A stretch of DNA of 64,000 nt. Source: Viscum album (Eukaryota; Streptophyta; Magnoliopsida; Santalales; Viscaceae). The position numbers and the translations under genes were made by a program. Within the stretch, counting starts at the first letter, position 1. Each line of letters starts with the position of its first letter. Under the pieces are notes generated by a model that did not search any database, was not told the origin of the DNA, and saw only the letters and a list, made by a program, of their open reading frames with translations. The stretch lies in contig OY728121.1 of NCBI GenBank assembly GCA_963277665.1, positions 1,657,242,062 through 1,657,306,061 on the forward strand, read 5' to 3'. This document shows, in pieces, positions 50,961 through 62,800 of this stretch.

Positions 50961-51199
50961 ATCTTATTTGATTTGTAGAGGATGGACATGGGGATCACTA
51001 AGGGATTAACATCATCAATCCTTTCTCAAATGATCACTCAACCATCCCTCATGGAGAAAATAATGTATTCTCAAAGAAAATATGTGGAAATTTAGAAAAG
51101 GTTGGAAGCCATTAAAAATGGGAAATCCTCTGAGTTCATGATTGATGAGGAAGGAGTTGCATGAATTGGGTCATGATTATGTGTACCATCTGATCTCGA

Positions 51200-52100
51200 G
51201 ATAAATATAGAGCTTTTGAATGATGTACATAGCTCAACATTCTCTATTCACCCATGGAGCACAAAGATGTATCGAGATCCCCGAGATAACTTTTGATGGG
51301 ACAATATTAAGTAAGAGATTGCTGAGTATACATCAAAGTTCCAGGTATGTCAACATGTGTTGTCTGAAAGATAGAAGTCTAAAGGGATGATGAAACCACT
51401 ACCCAAACCATTATATAAATGGGAGAACATCACCATAGACTTTGTCACTAGACTTCCAAGGACATCTAGAAGAAACAATGCTATATGGGTAATTGTGGAT
51501 CATCTTACAATGACATCTCACTTTATCACAATTCAAGAGGACTTCACATTGGATCAACTTGCATGGATATATATCAATAAAGTGGTAATATTTCATGGAT
51601 TACTACTATCTATTTTATCTGATTGAGATCCAAGGTTTGCCTTGATGTTATAGAAAGGTCTCCAACATGATCTAAGCACTAAATTGAACTTTAGTGAAGC
51701 CTATCATCCTCAAACTGATGGCCAATCTAAGAGAAATATTTAGACACTGAAAGATATGTTGAGAGCTTGTTCAATGGACATAAAAACAGGATGGGACCAA
51801 CATCTTTCACTAGATGAATTCTCCTACAATAATAGTTTCCACTTGAGCATCTGAATGGTACAATATGAAGACCTTTATGTGAAAAGGTGTAAAACACTAG
51901 TGTCTTAGGATAAAGTTAGTGAGTGTAATCTTATAGGACTAGAAATGGTCGAAGAAATAGTAGAGAAGGTTAAAACCATTCAGCAGCACATCAAGGCATC
52001 CCAAAGCCGACAAAAGAGTTATGCAGACAATTTTCAATGAGTCCTTGAATACAATGTTAGAGACATGGTATTTCTATGAATATATCCATGGAAGAAGGGC
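51200..52100 (+). pseudogene. Element B integrase core, catalytic Glu lost
   Basis: The zinc-binding region is at 51230-51365 (SIHPWSTKMYRDPRDNFWWD). The core opens at 51387 (ITIDFVTRLPR, NNAIWVIVDHLT). The second aspartate is in ILSD at about 51612-51625. The third catalytic position reads YHPQTDGQSKRNI; the family has QSER here, so the glutamate codon GAG has become AAG. Integrase would be inactive even without the stops. Confidence 0.85.
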
Positions 52101-52460
52101 ATGAGGTTTGGGAGGAATGGAAATCTATGTACCAGGTACATCGGCCAATTCAATATTATTGATCATGTCAAGGTTGTGGCCTATCGAATAACACTTCCAC
52201 ATACCATTTTCAAAGCACACTATGTCTTTCATGTATCCCTTTTAAGGAAGTGCATACCGTACCCTTCACATGTACTATATTTATTGTTGGTAGAGTTGGA
52301 GAATTATCATTCTTACGAGGATAATCCAGTGAAGATCTTGGATCATAGAGATAAAGTTCTATGTAACAAGACTACTCTCTTGGTCAAATTATTGTGGCAG
52401 AACCACAAGTACGAAGAGGCAACATGGGAACTAGAGGAGGCAATGAAGGAAAAGTACTGA
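52101..52460 (+). pseudogene. Element B integrase C-terminus and chromodomain
   Basis: An uninterrupted 119-codon stretch. YIGQFNIIDHVKVVAYRITL and AHYVFHVSLLRKCIPYPSHV are the integrase C-terminal module. The chromodomain follows with PVKILDHRDKVLCNKT, LVKLLWQNHKYEEATWELEE and AMKEKY. This is the best-preserved chromodomain in the window and places the element in the Tekay/Del-like chromoviruses. Its real start lies upstream in pol. Confidence 0.88.
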
Positions 52461-52525
52461 CACAAGTTTATGTCTTAGAAAGTAAAATGAAATTTCAAGG
52501 GTGAAATTTCATAAGGGGGGAATAT
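52461..52525 (+). other. Element B 3' untranslated region and polypurine tract
   Basis: Contains ATAAGGGGGGAATAT at 52511-52525, immediately before the right LTR. Confidence 0.85.
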
Positions 52526-55500
52526 TGTAATGACCCAATATTTTATCAATGGAAATTACATTCTTATAATTATGTCATATAATCACATGAAATTACAACA
52601 TAATGAACTACTAAGAACTATATGACCTTTAAACATAATATTGTCCCTTATATGATTTTAATTTCAAAAATCTGAACAACTCCGTTGTGATCAGTAATAT
52701 GTTTGGATTCCAATAAGACAATCATTTGTTAGTGAATAGTAACCTACCCTTATGAATAGAAACATTCCCTTATGAATAGTAACATTCACTTATGAATAGT
52801 AATATGATCCTTATGAATAGTAAATCATCTTATATAATAGAAATCTCACCCTTGAATGTATATATGAAATTTAGGCATATTATAAGTGGTAATATGTCCA
52901 TAGTAAAAGTATTGGTATTTTTGTAAGTCATAAATAATTAATTATAATTAACTGATTAATTTAAAAGAAAATTTATTTCCCAAAAACATGTTAATAAATT
53001 AAATATTTTATTACTTTTGGTTTTAAGATAAGTTTATAAGACCTTATGTAATTTTTGAAAGCATTATAAAATCTGTTATAGAATAAAAATCTATATTTTT
53101 CAAGTAATCGTGATTTTAATTTAAAAAAGTAATCATATTTAGGAAATTATTTTTAAAAAATTGATCTAGTTTTTTGATTCTACATGTCAAAAAATTCTTA
53201 GGGTGATATTTTTAAATTCCTTACTTTTCTATGAATAGTAAAATATGACAATTCACGATAAATGCTAAAACCTAAATTTCTGCATCATGTGTGAGTCATA
53301 GATGATGTAAATGACCATTGGTTAGAAATCACATGAAAAAATACTGTTTTTTTTTCACAACAATAATTAATATTTCATGTCTTATGGAAAATAATATACT
53401 AATGATTAAAATATTAAGAAAACACTCCTCCCCTTTACTATAAAAACCACCCACACTCCCCTCTTCTCATCACTCCTCTCATGCCTTGTGCCTTCCCAAA
53501 ATTCTTCCCAAGTCTCTCCCTAAGATCCTCCACCACGTCCAAAATCCCATGCTGTCGTCAAAAGACCAAATCCTCTCCCCTTAAGAGGCTCTCAAAGGAG
53601 ATAAACTCAAAAGGTAAATTCCTATCCTGATTCTTTTATTTTATTTCAAGTTATTTTCTTTTCTTTTTTCAATCCTCAACTCCCTTAACCCAAATGGTAT
53701 GATAACTCTAGTAACATAAATGTACTAGAATTACATTATTATAATGGAATAATTTATCATAATCTTTCCTTACCCCAAATTTTATACTATAAATGAAAAC
53801 ACCATCTGAGATGTGTTGATTAATCACATTCAAGGATGACAGGTTTTCAATTTGAATTAACATATTCAATTCTGGTCTTTAAAAATATTTTATGGTAGAA
53901 CCAGACTATTAAATTTTTATTTTATCTCATTCTTTTTTCTATAATCCTTTTTCACACATGATGTAAAATAATAATACAAAACAATTTAATTACGGGCAAA
54001 ATCAGCATGTTAATCCAAGCGTCTATCATTAATGTTTTATATAATGATTCACCTTCACCACAAATAACCAAATGAATTATAAAACTATGTAACCTTTTTT
54101 ATGTTAAATAATAAAGTAAAACATAAATTTGGGAAAACCACTCTCATCATACATGTGCATCCAAACGTGAATATAATTGAACTGATCATTAAAACCAAAG
54201 AAACAAACAGACCCGAACAATGAAATTGAACATCATAACCAATAAAAAAGGAAATAAATGAACTAAAAAAGATTATACAAAATCATTTTCATGTAAAATA
54301 TGTTCTAAAATTATTAATTAATGATCCTAATTTTATTATTCAAGTGATTATGATCAAGCGAAGATCACCATCAGACTTAAGGTAAGGGATCCTCTCTTTC
54401 TCACATTTATTCAAGAATCTCCTCTATGGTATGTCATTTTATGTGTAATACATAATGATGTGGTATGATTTAACACCACCCCCATACATACCTTATGATT
54501 TATAAGTGATGAGAAACAAATTTATATCTCATTAGTCCCTCCTAAGTACACCCGATACCATGCCGATAATCCGTAAGGGATTCTACCTGAATATCCATTG
54601 TTCCTTCGGGTTGCCTTATCTTACTTTTACCAAAATAAAGTTATATTATAATTTTATGTGAATCTTATAAATTTTTTTTAAATGTACCAAATTCATTTAT
54701 CAAGAACCTTTCATCATTCTCATTGGGGGATATACATATTTGTAAGTGATTCCCTACTCAATACTTCCCGATAAGCAAACCTGTTTTGAGGGAACTTCCA
54801 TAATTCTTACTCAATTTCAAGTTCACTATATCATCTATTTTAAGCTACCATTTTATTCATAAAAGAAGTATTTTTCATAAAAACCTTCATGGTTCAATTC
54901 TAGTTTTTTAAAAAGGATTTTTCCCTTTTCTATTTCAAAGTCTCTATAGTATTTTCCTTAAAACCGCACAAAAATGTTTTAATTATATAATTTCATAAAT
55001 ACATTTCTTACATGTTTTCAGTTCTACATAACATAACTTAACATGATAGATGCCTATTTTCCCATACGAATTTCTATGTATATTTATTTATTTTCTTTTA
55101 CAGACACTTTTATGATACACCCATTTGTTATTCTTTATGAAATGATTTTGGTACACAATTATTTCTATTGGTAACACTAATGTTTATGTATGATTGATTA
55201 TGTATGATTCTTTATGTGGAAAACATATTTCATGAAAATTTAAAATGGTTGTGCCCAGATAGTGCTCCAATGCATTGGGTAATTCTTAGTCTCATGAGAT
55301 GTTTTGTGTAATGGTCTTGGTGGATAGCCTTGACTCGTGCTACCATGTGCAATGGTCTTGGTGGTTAACCTTGACATGTGCTCCTCTATGTGAAACAACC
55401 CTTGAATCATGCTAAATTCATGATTTATGTTGCCGACACATTACTGTAAATTCATGTTTATATGATCCCATGTTTATATGTAATGATTTTATATGCCATT

Positions 55501-55811
55501 TTATAACATTAGGTCGTGATCTTCAACCCTTGTGTTAAATCCTTATGATTATGTTTTTTATAATACTTTGATTTTAGCTAATCCCTTCATTAATGTGATC
55601 CCCAGGGTACCCTATGCACATTTAAGGGATCAGATGATGTTAGGATCTCTCTATGAATATTAAATAGATAAGTGTTTATTTTTCTCATATTTTATGTTAT
55701 TTGTACCTAGTCTTCCAAGACACTAGACTTCATGATCCTTGGATTGTATTATGATTTATAATTACACTTAAAATAGTTTAATGTTATGTGTAAAGTTCTA
55801 GGGTCTCTATA
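52526..55811 (+). repeat. Right LTR of element B
   Basis: Starts TGTAATGACCCAATATTTTA. Five spaced copies of TTATGAATAGTAA-type motif lie at about 52733-52830. ACTATAAAAACCACCC near 53439 is the probable promoter. About 320 bp at 53696-54020 has no partner in the left LTR. No gene. Confidence 0.8.
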
Positions 55812-55816
55812 CTCTC

Positions 55817-56504
55817 ACACTCTCAAGGTATCTGATTTGACCACTAGTTCGGACCCCCACACAACTTGATTCCTTTCACGAATTTGTCTTATTTACCACT
55901 ATTCCTCCATTATTAGTGTTCCTAATGGTATTTAACCTTTTCAAGGTTCCTCCCAATCTTTTTCTTACCACTTCCTAGTTATCAGATGCTTCATCCCTCT
56001 ATCTCTTTACTTTTATATTGGATTGGAGGCTGGCACCCATCGATTAAGATCTTTAATAAGGCCATCAATGGTTTTAGGGGGATTCAAATTTCACAAAATG
56101 GTGGCACTAATTGACTCTTGGAAAATTCACATTAATTTCCAAAAATATGAATACATGATTACTTCTATGTATTCCAACCATCATTTTTTTAATTCTATGC
56201 ATTTCTACTATCACAGATGGTCTTACGACTATCTTTTTAGGCGTGATTATCCCTATAAATGGTTTGGGTAAGTATTCCTATCCAAAACCTCCCTTTTAAA
56301 AATGTTTCTATCCATAGGGTGATTGGAAACATGATTGTACATTATTTGGGATTAGATCGTAGAACTCAATATTTTTATCATCATATCTCCTTGTGTATTT
56401 TCAGGGAGGTTGACATATTAAAACCCCTATTGAATTCTACCTCAAGTAAAATTGAAGGATAGTACATGTATAAATAAGAGGATCGCTTATAGTATTAATA
56501 ATAT
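55817..56504 (+). pseudogene. Possible gypsy protease fragment inside the CACTA remainder
   Basis: An 82-codon open frame (56023-56271) contains FKFHKMVALIDSWKIHINF. This resembles the LIDSGATHNF active site of a gypsy protease, with Gly replaced by Trp. A second open frame follows at 56259-56462. The family could not be set and chance is possible. No LTR of its own is visible. Confidence 0.3.
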
Positions 56505-57190
56505 TGAAACCCCTACCCCTACCCCTCACCCTGCCACCTGCACTGACCCCCTCCCCCCCACTGCACACCCCCACCTGCACACCCCCCTCCCCACCTGCAC
56601 ACCCCCTCCCTACATGCACTTCCCCCCAAACTTACCCCCAACAGCCTCCCCCTATATAGACCCCTCCCCACCAGCACACCCACCTCCCCACTTGAACCCC
56701 CCTCCCCACCTACAAAACCCCTGACCTGCACATCCCCCTCCCTACCACACCCTAGAAGCCTACCCATGTACAGCCCCTCTAACCCACCTGTGCGCCCCCA
56801 CCCCACCTACACACCCCCACCTTCACAATCCACCCCCTCTCCACCAACACCCTCTCCCCACCTCACCCCTAGTAGCCCCCCTGCATAGCCCCATCCCTAT
56901 CTGTAGAGCCCCCCTCTCCACGTCACCCCCAATAGCCACCCCCTGCACTGCCCCCTCCCCACCTGTACAGCCCACCCCCACCCACCTGCACACCACCTCT
57001 CAACCTGCACACCCCCTCCCCACCTGCCCAACCCCCACCCCCCCCCACCCCCACCCGCACTGCCCCTCCCCTCCTCACCCCTAGTAGCCTCCCGCAACAC
57101 AACCCCCCTCCCCACCTAAACACCCACCCTCCCCACCTAAACAACCCACACCCCCTCCCCACTTGTAGAGCCCCCCAGCTCACCCCCAAC
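56505..57190. repeat. C-rich (G-rich on minus) minisatellite, ~690 bp
   Basis: Abrupt change from AT-rich to a strand-asymmetric C-rich tract opening CCCCTACCCCTACCCCTC. Short units of CCCCTCCCCACCTGCACA type repeat throughout. A longer motif, TCACCCCTAGTAGCC or variant, recurs near 56620, 56745, 56853, 56923, 57071 and 57177. G-runs on the minus strand could form quadruplexes. Glycine-rich minus-strand ORFs here are by-products. Confidence 0.9.
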
Positions 57191-59689
57191 AGTAGAAGAT
57201 ATACTATAAATCCAAATTACTACTCATAATTTTCTTAAGTAGAAAACTAATATTCATAAAATCATTGATGAACATTTATTTAATGTACATATAAATGGTC
57301 AATCATGGTATGTGGTACATCACTTCACGCATACCATTCACCATTTGTGAAATAAGAGATTTCTTTCATACCCTTATAATTATTTTCTGAGCCAAAATGA
57401 AACATCAAGACAATAGTAGGAAAAATAATGTGTTGAATGACCACACCAGTATAAGGGATCTCTATTTTAGGCCAAATAAAAATACAAAAAATAGATACAG
57501 AACATTAAAATTAAGGTATTACTTACGGATTTGATGTTTTAGAAAAAAAAATGCCTTGATTAATGATGGATCGATCGGTGGGAAGAAGTTATGAAATTTG
57601 GAATATTGTAACCTGGAATATATATATATATGCGTGATTAAATAACACAATAATCAACCACCCAATGAGACTAATCCATTTGTTTCAGAATGAAATTAAA
57701 AAATTCTAGATAAATAATTTAACATCAAAATATTCTTTCCAAATATATAAAGGTTAAGAAAACTAACAAGTTTACAAGAACCTTTCAAAATGTTACATTG
57801 TGTTTACATAAACTGTAAACACACACTCTGAAAAGATTCTCATATTCTTAAGAAATTACAAAATCACAAACCCCTTACCATTACCAAAAAACCATATTCT
57901 TTTATATAAATAAAATATCCATGATAATAAAATTTTATAGGTTGAATCCTTCTTTAAATATAAACATGCATTTTGAAATATAAATATTAATATCACAGAA
58001 GAGTCATTAAATTCAAAAATCATCTCCCAAACATCTTTATAAACCATTTTATAATGGAAACAAACAAAAAAATATGTGTCAACCATTACCAAGTTGGAAA
58101 AAATATGTCATAAAGTATTAAACATATACACGAAATATAGGTTTTCTACAACAAAATAATAAATGAGGGATGATAAATCTCAATAATAGATTTAAAACCC
58201 CCTTTTTAACCACAAATAAAATAATATAATATTTCATCAGATCTACCATGGGATCCCAAATGTGGGAAAAATCAATTTATATAGTACTTTCCTTTAATTA
58301 ATCAATTTTTGTCATACGTTTTTTCCAATACACAAGTCATACAACTAGAAAACACAATCCTCGTTGTGATGACACACCCCAACATTCCCTAGTTCCTACA
58401 ATGATTTGTGTTCCCGAAGTGTCAAGTGAACCCTCTAGAGAAATATAAATATAGAATCCCTACTTATTACCAAGGTTCCAATGACCAATAAATAAATGAT
58501 GATGGTGAATAAGTAATAATGTATTAACAACAAGACAAAATAAATGACTATATTTTACTTGTAACAACTTCAAAATGAAAAAGGCCATATAACCTGGCCA
58601 TATGTGGTGTAAAAAATAATATTACACCATCAGGTGAGAAACAAGCATCATGTAGCCAGAAAAAAAACCGACACAATGGGTAAACAAATCAATGGGATAA
58701 TTAACATGTTATTTCACAACCAACCATTTAAAAACAATGTTCCAAATAGGTATTTAATGCTAAAACATGGTTTAAAATCCCATGTTCTATTAATTTTTAT
58801 AAAATATTACTTCAAAAATTCTTTAAAAACTGATATAAATCTTAGTCAAATTTTAAAACATTTCAAAGAAACCACAAAAAATGTGAATATTCATCTTTGA
58901 AATCATTAACCTTTCCCAATGAATTAATTTTCTATCAAACCAATACTAAAATATCAATTAATTCACTATATCAAGGGGAAAACACACTCATTTCAATCAG
59001 TCTTTTTTTAATTCATTATAAATAAACTTTTTAAAACATTTCAAGTTCAACACCTCAAATTCAATCAATTCCATGTTTAGAACATAGTTCTAACTCCATA
59101 AAAAATGAAATCAGATCAAAATCTATCACACGCCATTAAATCCATTTCTAAAAGACACAATAGCATTTAATACATTATTAAAAACAAAAATATTCAATTT
59201 CAAACATGAAAACATGAATTTAAAAAGGTAACCCCTTTATTATAATCTCAAAACAAATTTAAATTCTTTCAAGTCATTATATAGATATTACATATATCCA
59301 TAGATTCATTAAAAATAAATTTATATTGAAATAAATGAAATTTAATTCAAAATGGAATAATTTAATACTAACAATCACCTTAAAGAGGTGTAAATTGACT
59401 TAAAACCTTTCAAAATATTTCAACTTCAAGGATGAGAACCCAAAGAAGAGACTTGAATCACGATTGCAGTGAAATATAAAGAAAGAAGACAAAATAAATT
59501 GAGTAAAAAGATATAACTCAATTACAAATTACCAATTTGATGTGGAAGAGGTCTCTTTTTTAGGGGAAAATGAAGATGAATCTTGATTATAGAAGAAAGA
59601 GGCTCATGACTATGAAAATATGTGAATATATATGTCTTCTGGAAATAGGATCCTCATAGGGTATTTTGGGTTTTCTATCCCGACAGTTT
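57191..59689. other. CACTA interior, right part, unassigned
   Basis: AT-rich. LTR-like strings occur (ATTGTAACCTGG at 57604; GACACACCCCAACATTCC at 58372), so it may contain further decayed LTR material. A purine-rich stretch lies at 59460-59600. A short dyad, AAGGCCATATAACCTGGCC, lies at 58579-58597. No transposase motif was recognised. Confidence 0.35.
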
Positions 59690-59851
59690 CATGCAATTGT
59701 TAGGAAAATCCTCTCTAAACACCCATATACCAATGGATTCATAGAACCATTGGGAAAATCACCTCTTAATAATCATACACCAATGGTTTCATAGAACTAT
59801 TAGTATAGGAAACCTATCCCAATGGTTTTTTCAAATGTTTGGGATAGTTTC
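59690..59851. repeat. CACTA right subterminal palindromic repeats
   Basis: Three units: ATACCAATGGATTCATAG then AACCATTGGGA (59728); ACACCAATGGTTTCATAG then AACTATTAGTA (59769); and TCCCAATGG with TTTGGGATA (59816). They share the CCAATGG core of the left array, which supports a single element spanning both. Confidence 0.8.
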
Positions 59852-59879
59852 ATTGGTATAGATTCAGTTTTAAGTTGTG
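59852..59879 (-). repeat. CACTA right terminal inverted repeat
   Basis: The minus strand reads CACAACTTAAAACTGAATC and so on, followed outward by ATT (59880-59882). CACAA rather than CACTA shows one change in the terminal pentamer. Confidence 0.75.
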
Positions 59880-59882
59880 ATT

Positions 59883-62800
59883 TTAAACCATGTTTCATCG
59901 ACACCATAAATATTTTGGTTATATTCTCAGGTATTTCATTATTATATTTGATCACCAATAACCCATCATGTTATTTTATTAATTTATTTATCATTTCATA
60001 ATTTTTCATGTACTCTAGGAATAATCCTATGAAACCATAATAATGATGAACTTATTGTGTATAGAGTAAAACTACTTCAAGTAGATAGAAACCTATCAAA
60101 AATATCTAGCCATCTAGCCATTAAAAAAATCAAGGAAGAATATATTTCAATGAGAAAGTTCCACTCTGAACCCGTACTGACCCCCCCCCCCCTGGGGTCA
60201 TTTCTAAACTATTGGACGTTGAATAATATATCATTCTATCATTTAAATCAACCACCAATACAACATTGGTCCTCCAATCCATTTCCCATCAAAATTTCCC
60301 AACTAAAAAAGGATATCAATCAATAAAACCTACTCAAAATAATAATATGATCACCCAAGAGCCTACATACATATTAAATGTATTCTATACTAACTGAAAA
60401 GAAAATTCAGACTAAAGAATCATGGAATTCAAGATTCTCATAGTACATGTAGCCTCTTTCAACCCTAATAAATGTTCATTATATGCCAACCATTTTAAAT
60501 TTCTATAATGAATTAACTGGTTTATTACGTATTTTTTTCCACCTCAAACAACCTATAGGTAGTAGATAACAATATCTATAAAATCACTGCTTCTATAATT
60601 CATTAATTATATGGAAGTATGCTAAAAAAATAATCACGCCTCTATTGCAAAATTATAATATTAAACCATATTTATATTATAAACTAATTTCTTAGTAGAT
60701 AATTTGTTATGTCAATTATGTCATATTCCCTGATATGGGATGAATCAGTGTATGAAATATTAAAACTCATGCCCCCTATAATATTGTTTCATCATTAAAA
60801 AAACACACTTATCTCTTTCTACCATAGAAATATATGAAGAGAAATGAAATCATGCATAGGAAATATTGATTTTACTTGGTTCACCCTCCCTGGGCTACCT
60901 CTAAGAGGCATACAATGGAAATGTGCCAATATACCAAATCCACTAAAGTTCACTACCAATTACAAGGTTCAGGATATATTTTCAATTCCCAGACTCACTG
61001 CCTTTACATGGATTATGGTATTCTCACTGCATTCCCAAAGGCCACTCCCTATGTCTCTTTCTCTAGCTCACTGTTTGTGGAAAGGATCATTGTATTCCCT
61101 TTCCTTTGCTTACTACTCTTGGAATGGATCCACTCACTATTTATGGACATGTAGCTACATTAATTTTCTTGAAATCATGCATCCTAAACTATAGGTAGAT
61201 TCTCTATTGAATCCCCTTTTTCAATCATATATAAAATCCACATTTCGGAATATTATTACAAAAATTACTTTCGCGGGTTATTTTAGTGCATTTTTATACT
61301 TTCTCAAGCATCCTGTGAACTTCCATTATTTTCTGTGAATTTTGTATCACATATGGTTCACATACCACATATTTTTTGAACTTAATATGCTTTCTTATCC
61401 ATGTACTACCTTCGTGTACTTTCTTTGAAAACCTCTTCTGTGTGCTGCCTCTATGTACCACCTTCTCAAACCACTCCCACATATTGCATCCACGTATCAC
61501 TTCCTCTTATATAGAATTACTTCTTTTGAGGACTAGTTATTTTATGGACAACATTATTCATTTGTGGAATATGGTTCTCTACAAACACCCTTTCATGAAA
61601 TTTATTCCTCGAACTGCTTCACCCTTCATAGAATCCTTCCTCATGAACCACTTTCGAACTTACCCAATTTCCCATAGAAAAGATGATTTCTTATGAAAAC
61701 AACTCTTCATTATGATGGTATTAGCGCTTATTATATAAGAAAAGAGATCCAAAAAATCCTATAATCTGAGATTAACCAAATCTTCAATGTGGTATATCCT
61801 TTATCAGGTACTGCTTTTCCTGCAAACTGTTCTCCCCTACACAATTCACGTACTACCTCTCTTCCTTCGTGGTAGCCCCAATAACCGTCACATATTCACG
61901 AGCGATTTACTTCATGGAATTTCAAATCCCTACCTCATTTCCACACAAAAAAAATCACCCCACGCACCACAAGCCTTATGCGTACTTATTGACTTTTCTA
62001 TGAACCCTTTTCACCCTACGAACCGTGCCTATTTCCCATCGGAGATTCACACTGCACGGTTCCCTTCCTTGGCTGATTTACTTCAAATTTCCATATACCA
62101 CCATTCACTATCCATGAAATATCCTTCTTGGTCCATGTAATATTTACTCTAATATGGAAATTCTTCCATTTCCAAAATTAAACTCATAATTTGGAAAACA
62201 CTAACAATACTCATCCATATTAACCTACCTTTTTTAAAAGAAAAATCACACTAAAAACATACCTGGAGGACACCTTGAGTTATTTCTATTGAACAAGAAT
62301 CATGAAACATAGAAAAAACTACATAACAAATTAATATATAGCATTGTATTCTTTAAATCAAGAGGCAATATCAATAATATCATTAAACTCATAATAATAT
62401 AGTTTCCCAACCTTTCATTTAATCTCTACATTATGAAATATCAAATATATATAATTTTCATTAATTTTAATGTTTCATATTTCTATTATCCTGAATTATA
62501 AAATATTCATTCTATAAGATAATAACAATAAAATTGAGGAATTTATATATTTTTTATTCAATAAATTATCATAATCTAATTTAAAATTTTTTATGTTACA
62601 TGTGATTATTGTTTATCATTTTATTAGAAAATTTCTAGAACAACAAAAGAAAATAATTTAATCTATTGTATATAAAATATTTTAATTTTAATTTTTGAAA
62701 ATTAATCATAAAATTTTTAATCATATTCTACTACATGAAATTTACCATATTTGAAAAAATATATTCCCTAAATGCATTTTAATAATCTTGTTCATTTATA

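Larger units (their letters stand above)
44492..55811 (+). mobile_element. Ty3/gypsy chromovirus B, near full length, plus strand
   Basis: LTRs at 44492-~47468 and 52526-~55811 flank leader, gag, protease, RT, RNase H, integrase and chromodomain in normal order. CTCTC flanks both ends (44487-44491 and 55812-55816), a candidate 5-bp duplication, weak because the area is CT-rich. Domain wording and the shared leader show that B and C belong to one family. Dozens of stops make it inactive. Confidence 0.85.
31363..59879. mobile_element. CACTA (En/Spm-like) DNA transposon, 28.5 kb with nested elements
   Basis: The left end is CACTACTAATAATTTTACC; the right end, read inward on the minus strand, is CACAACTTAAAACTGAATC. 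The two ends match at about 20 of the first 28 bases. Both are flanked by the 3-bp duplication ATT, the size made by CACTA transposases. Palindromic subterminal repeats lie just inside each end. The D repeat is split by the element, and the empty site is visible at 4602-4604. Removing the nested Sirevirus and chromovirus B leaves about 5.9 kb. I could not identify TNP2-type transposase in that remainder, so it is either very decayed or a non-autonomous element. Confidence 0.8.

Noticed and set aside
56519..57189. Glycine-rich minus-strand ORFs of 72-95 codons and a proline-rich plus-strand ORF
   Set aside because: They are translations of the C-rich minisatellite; repeats without stops give open frames in several phases.
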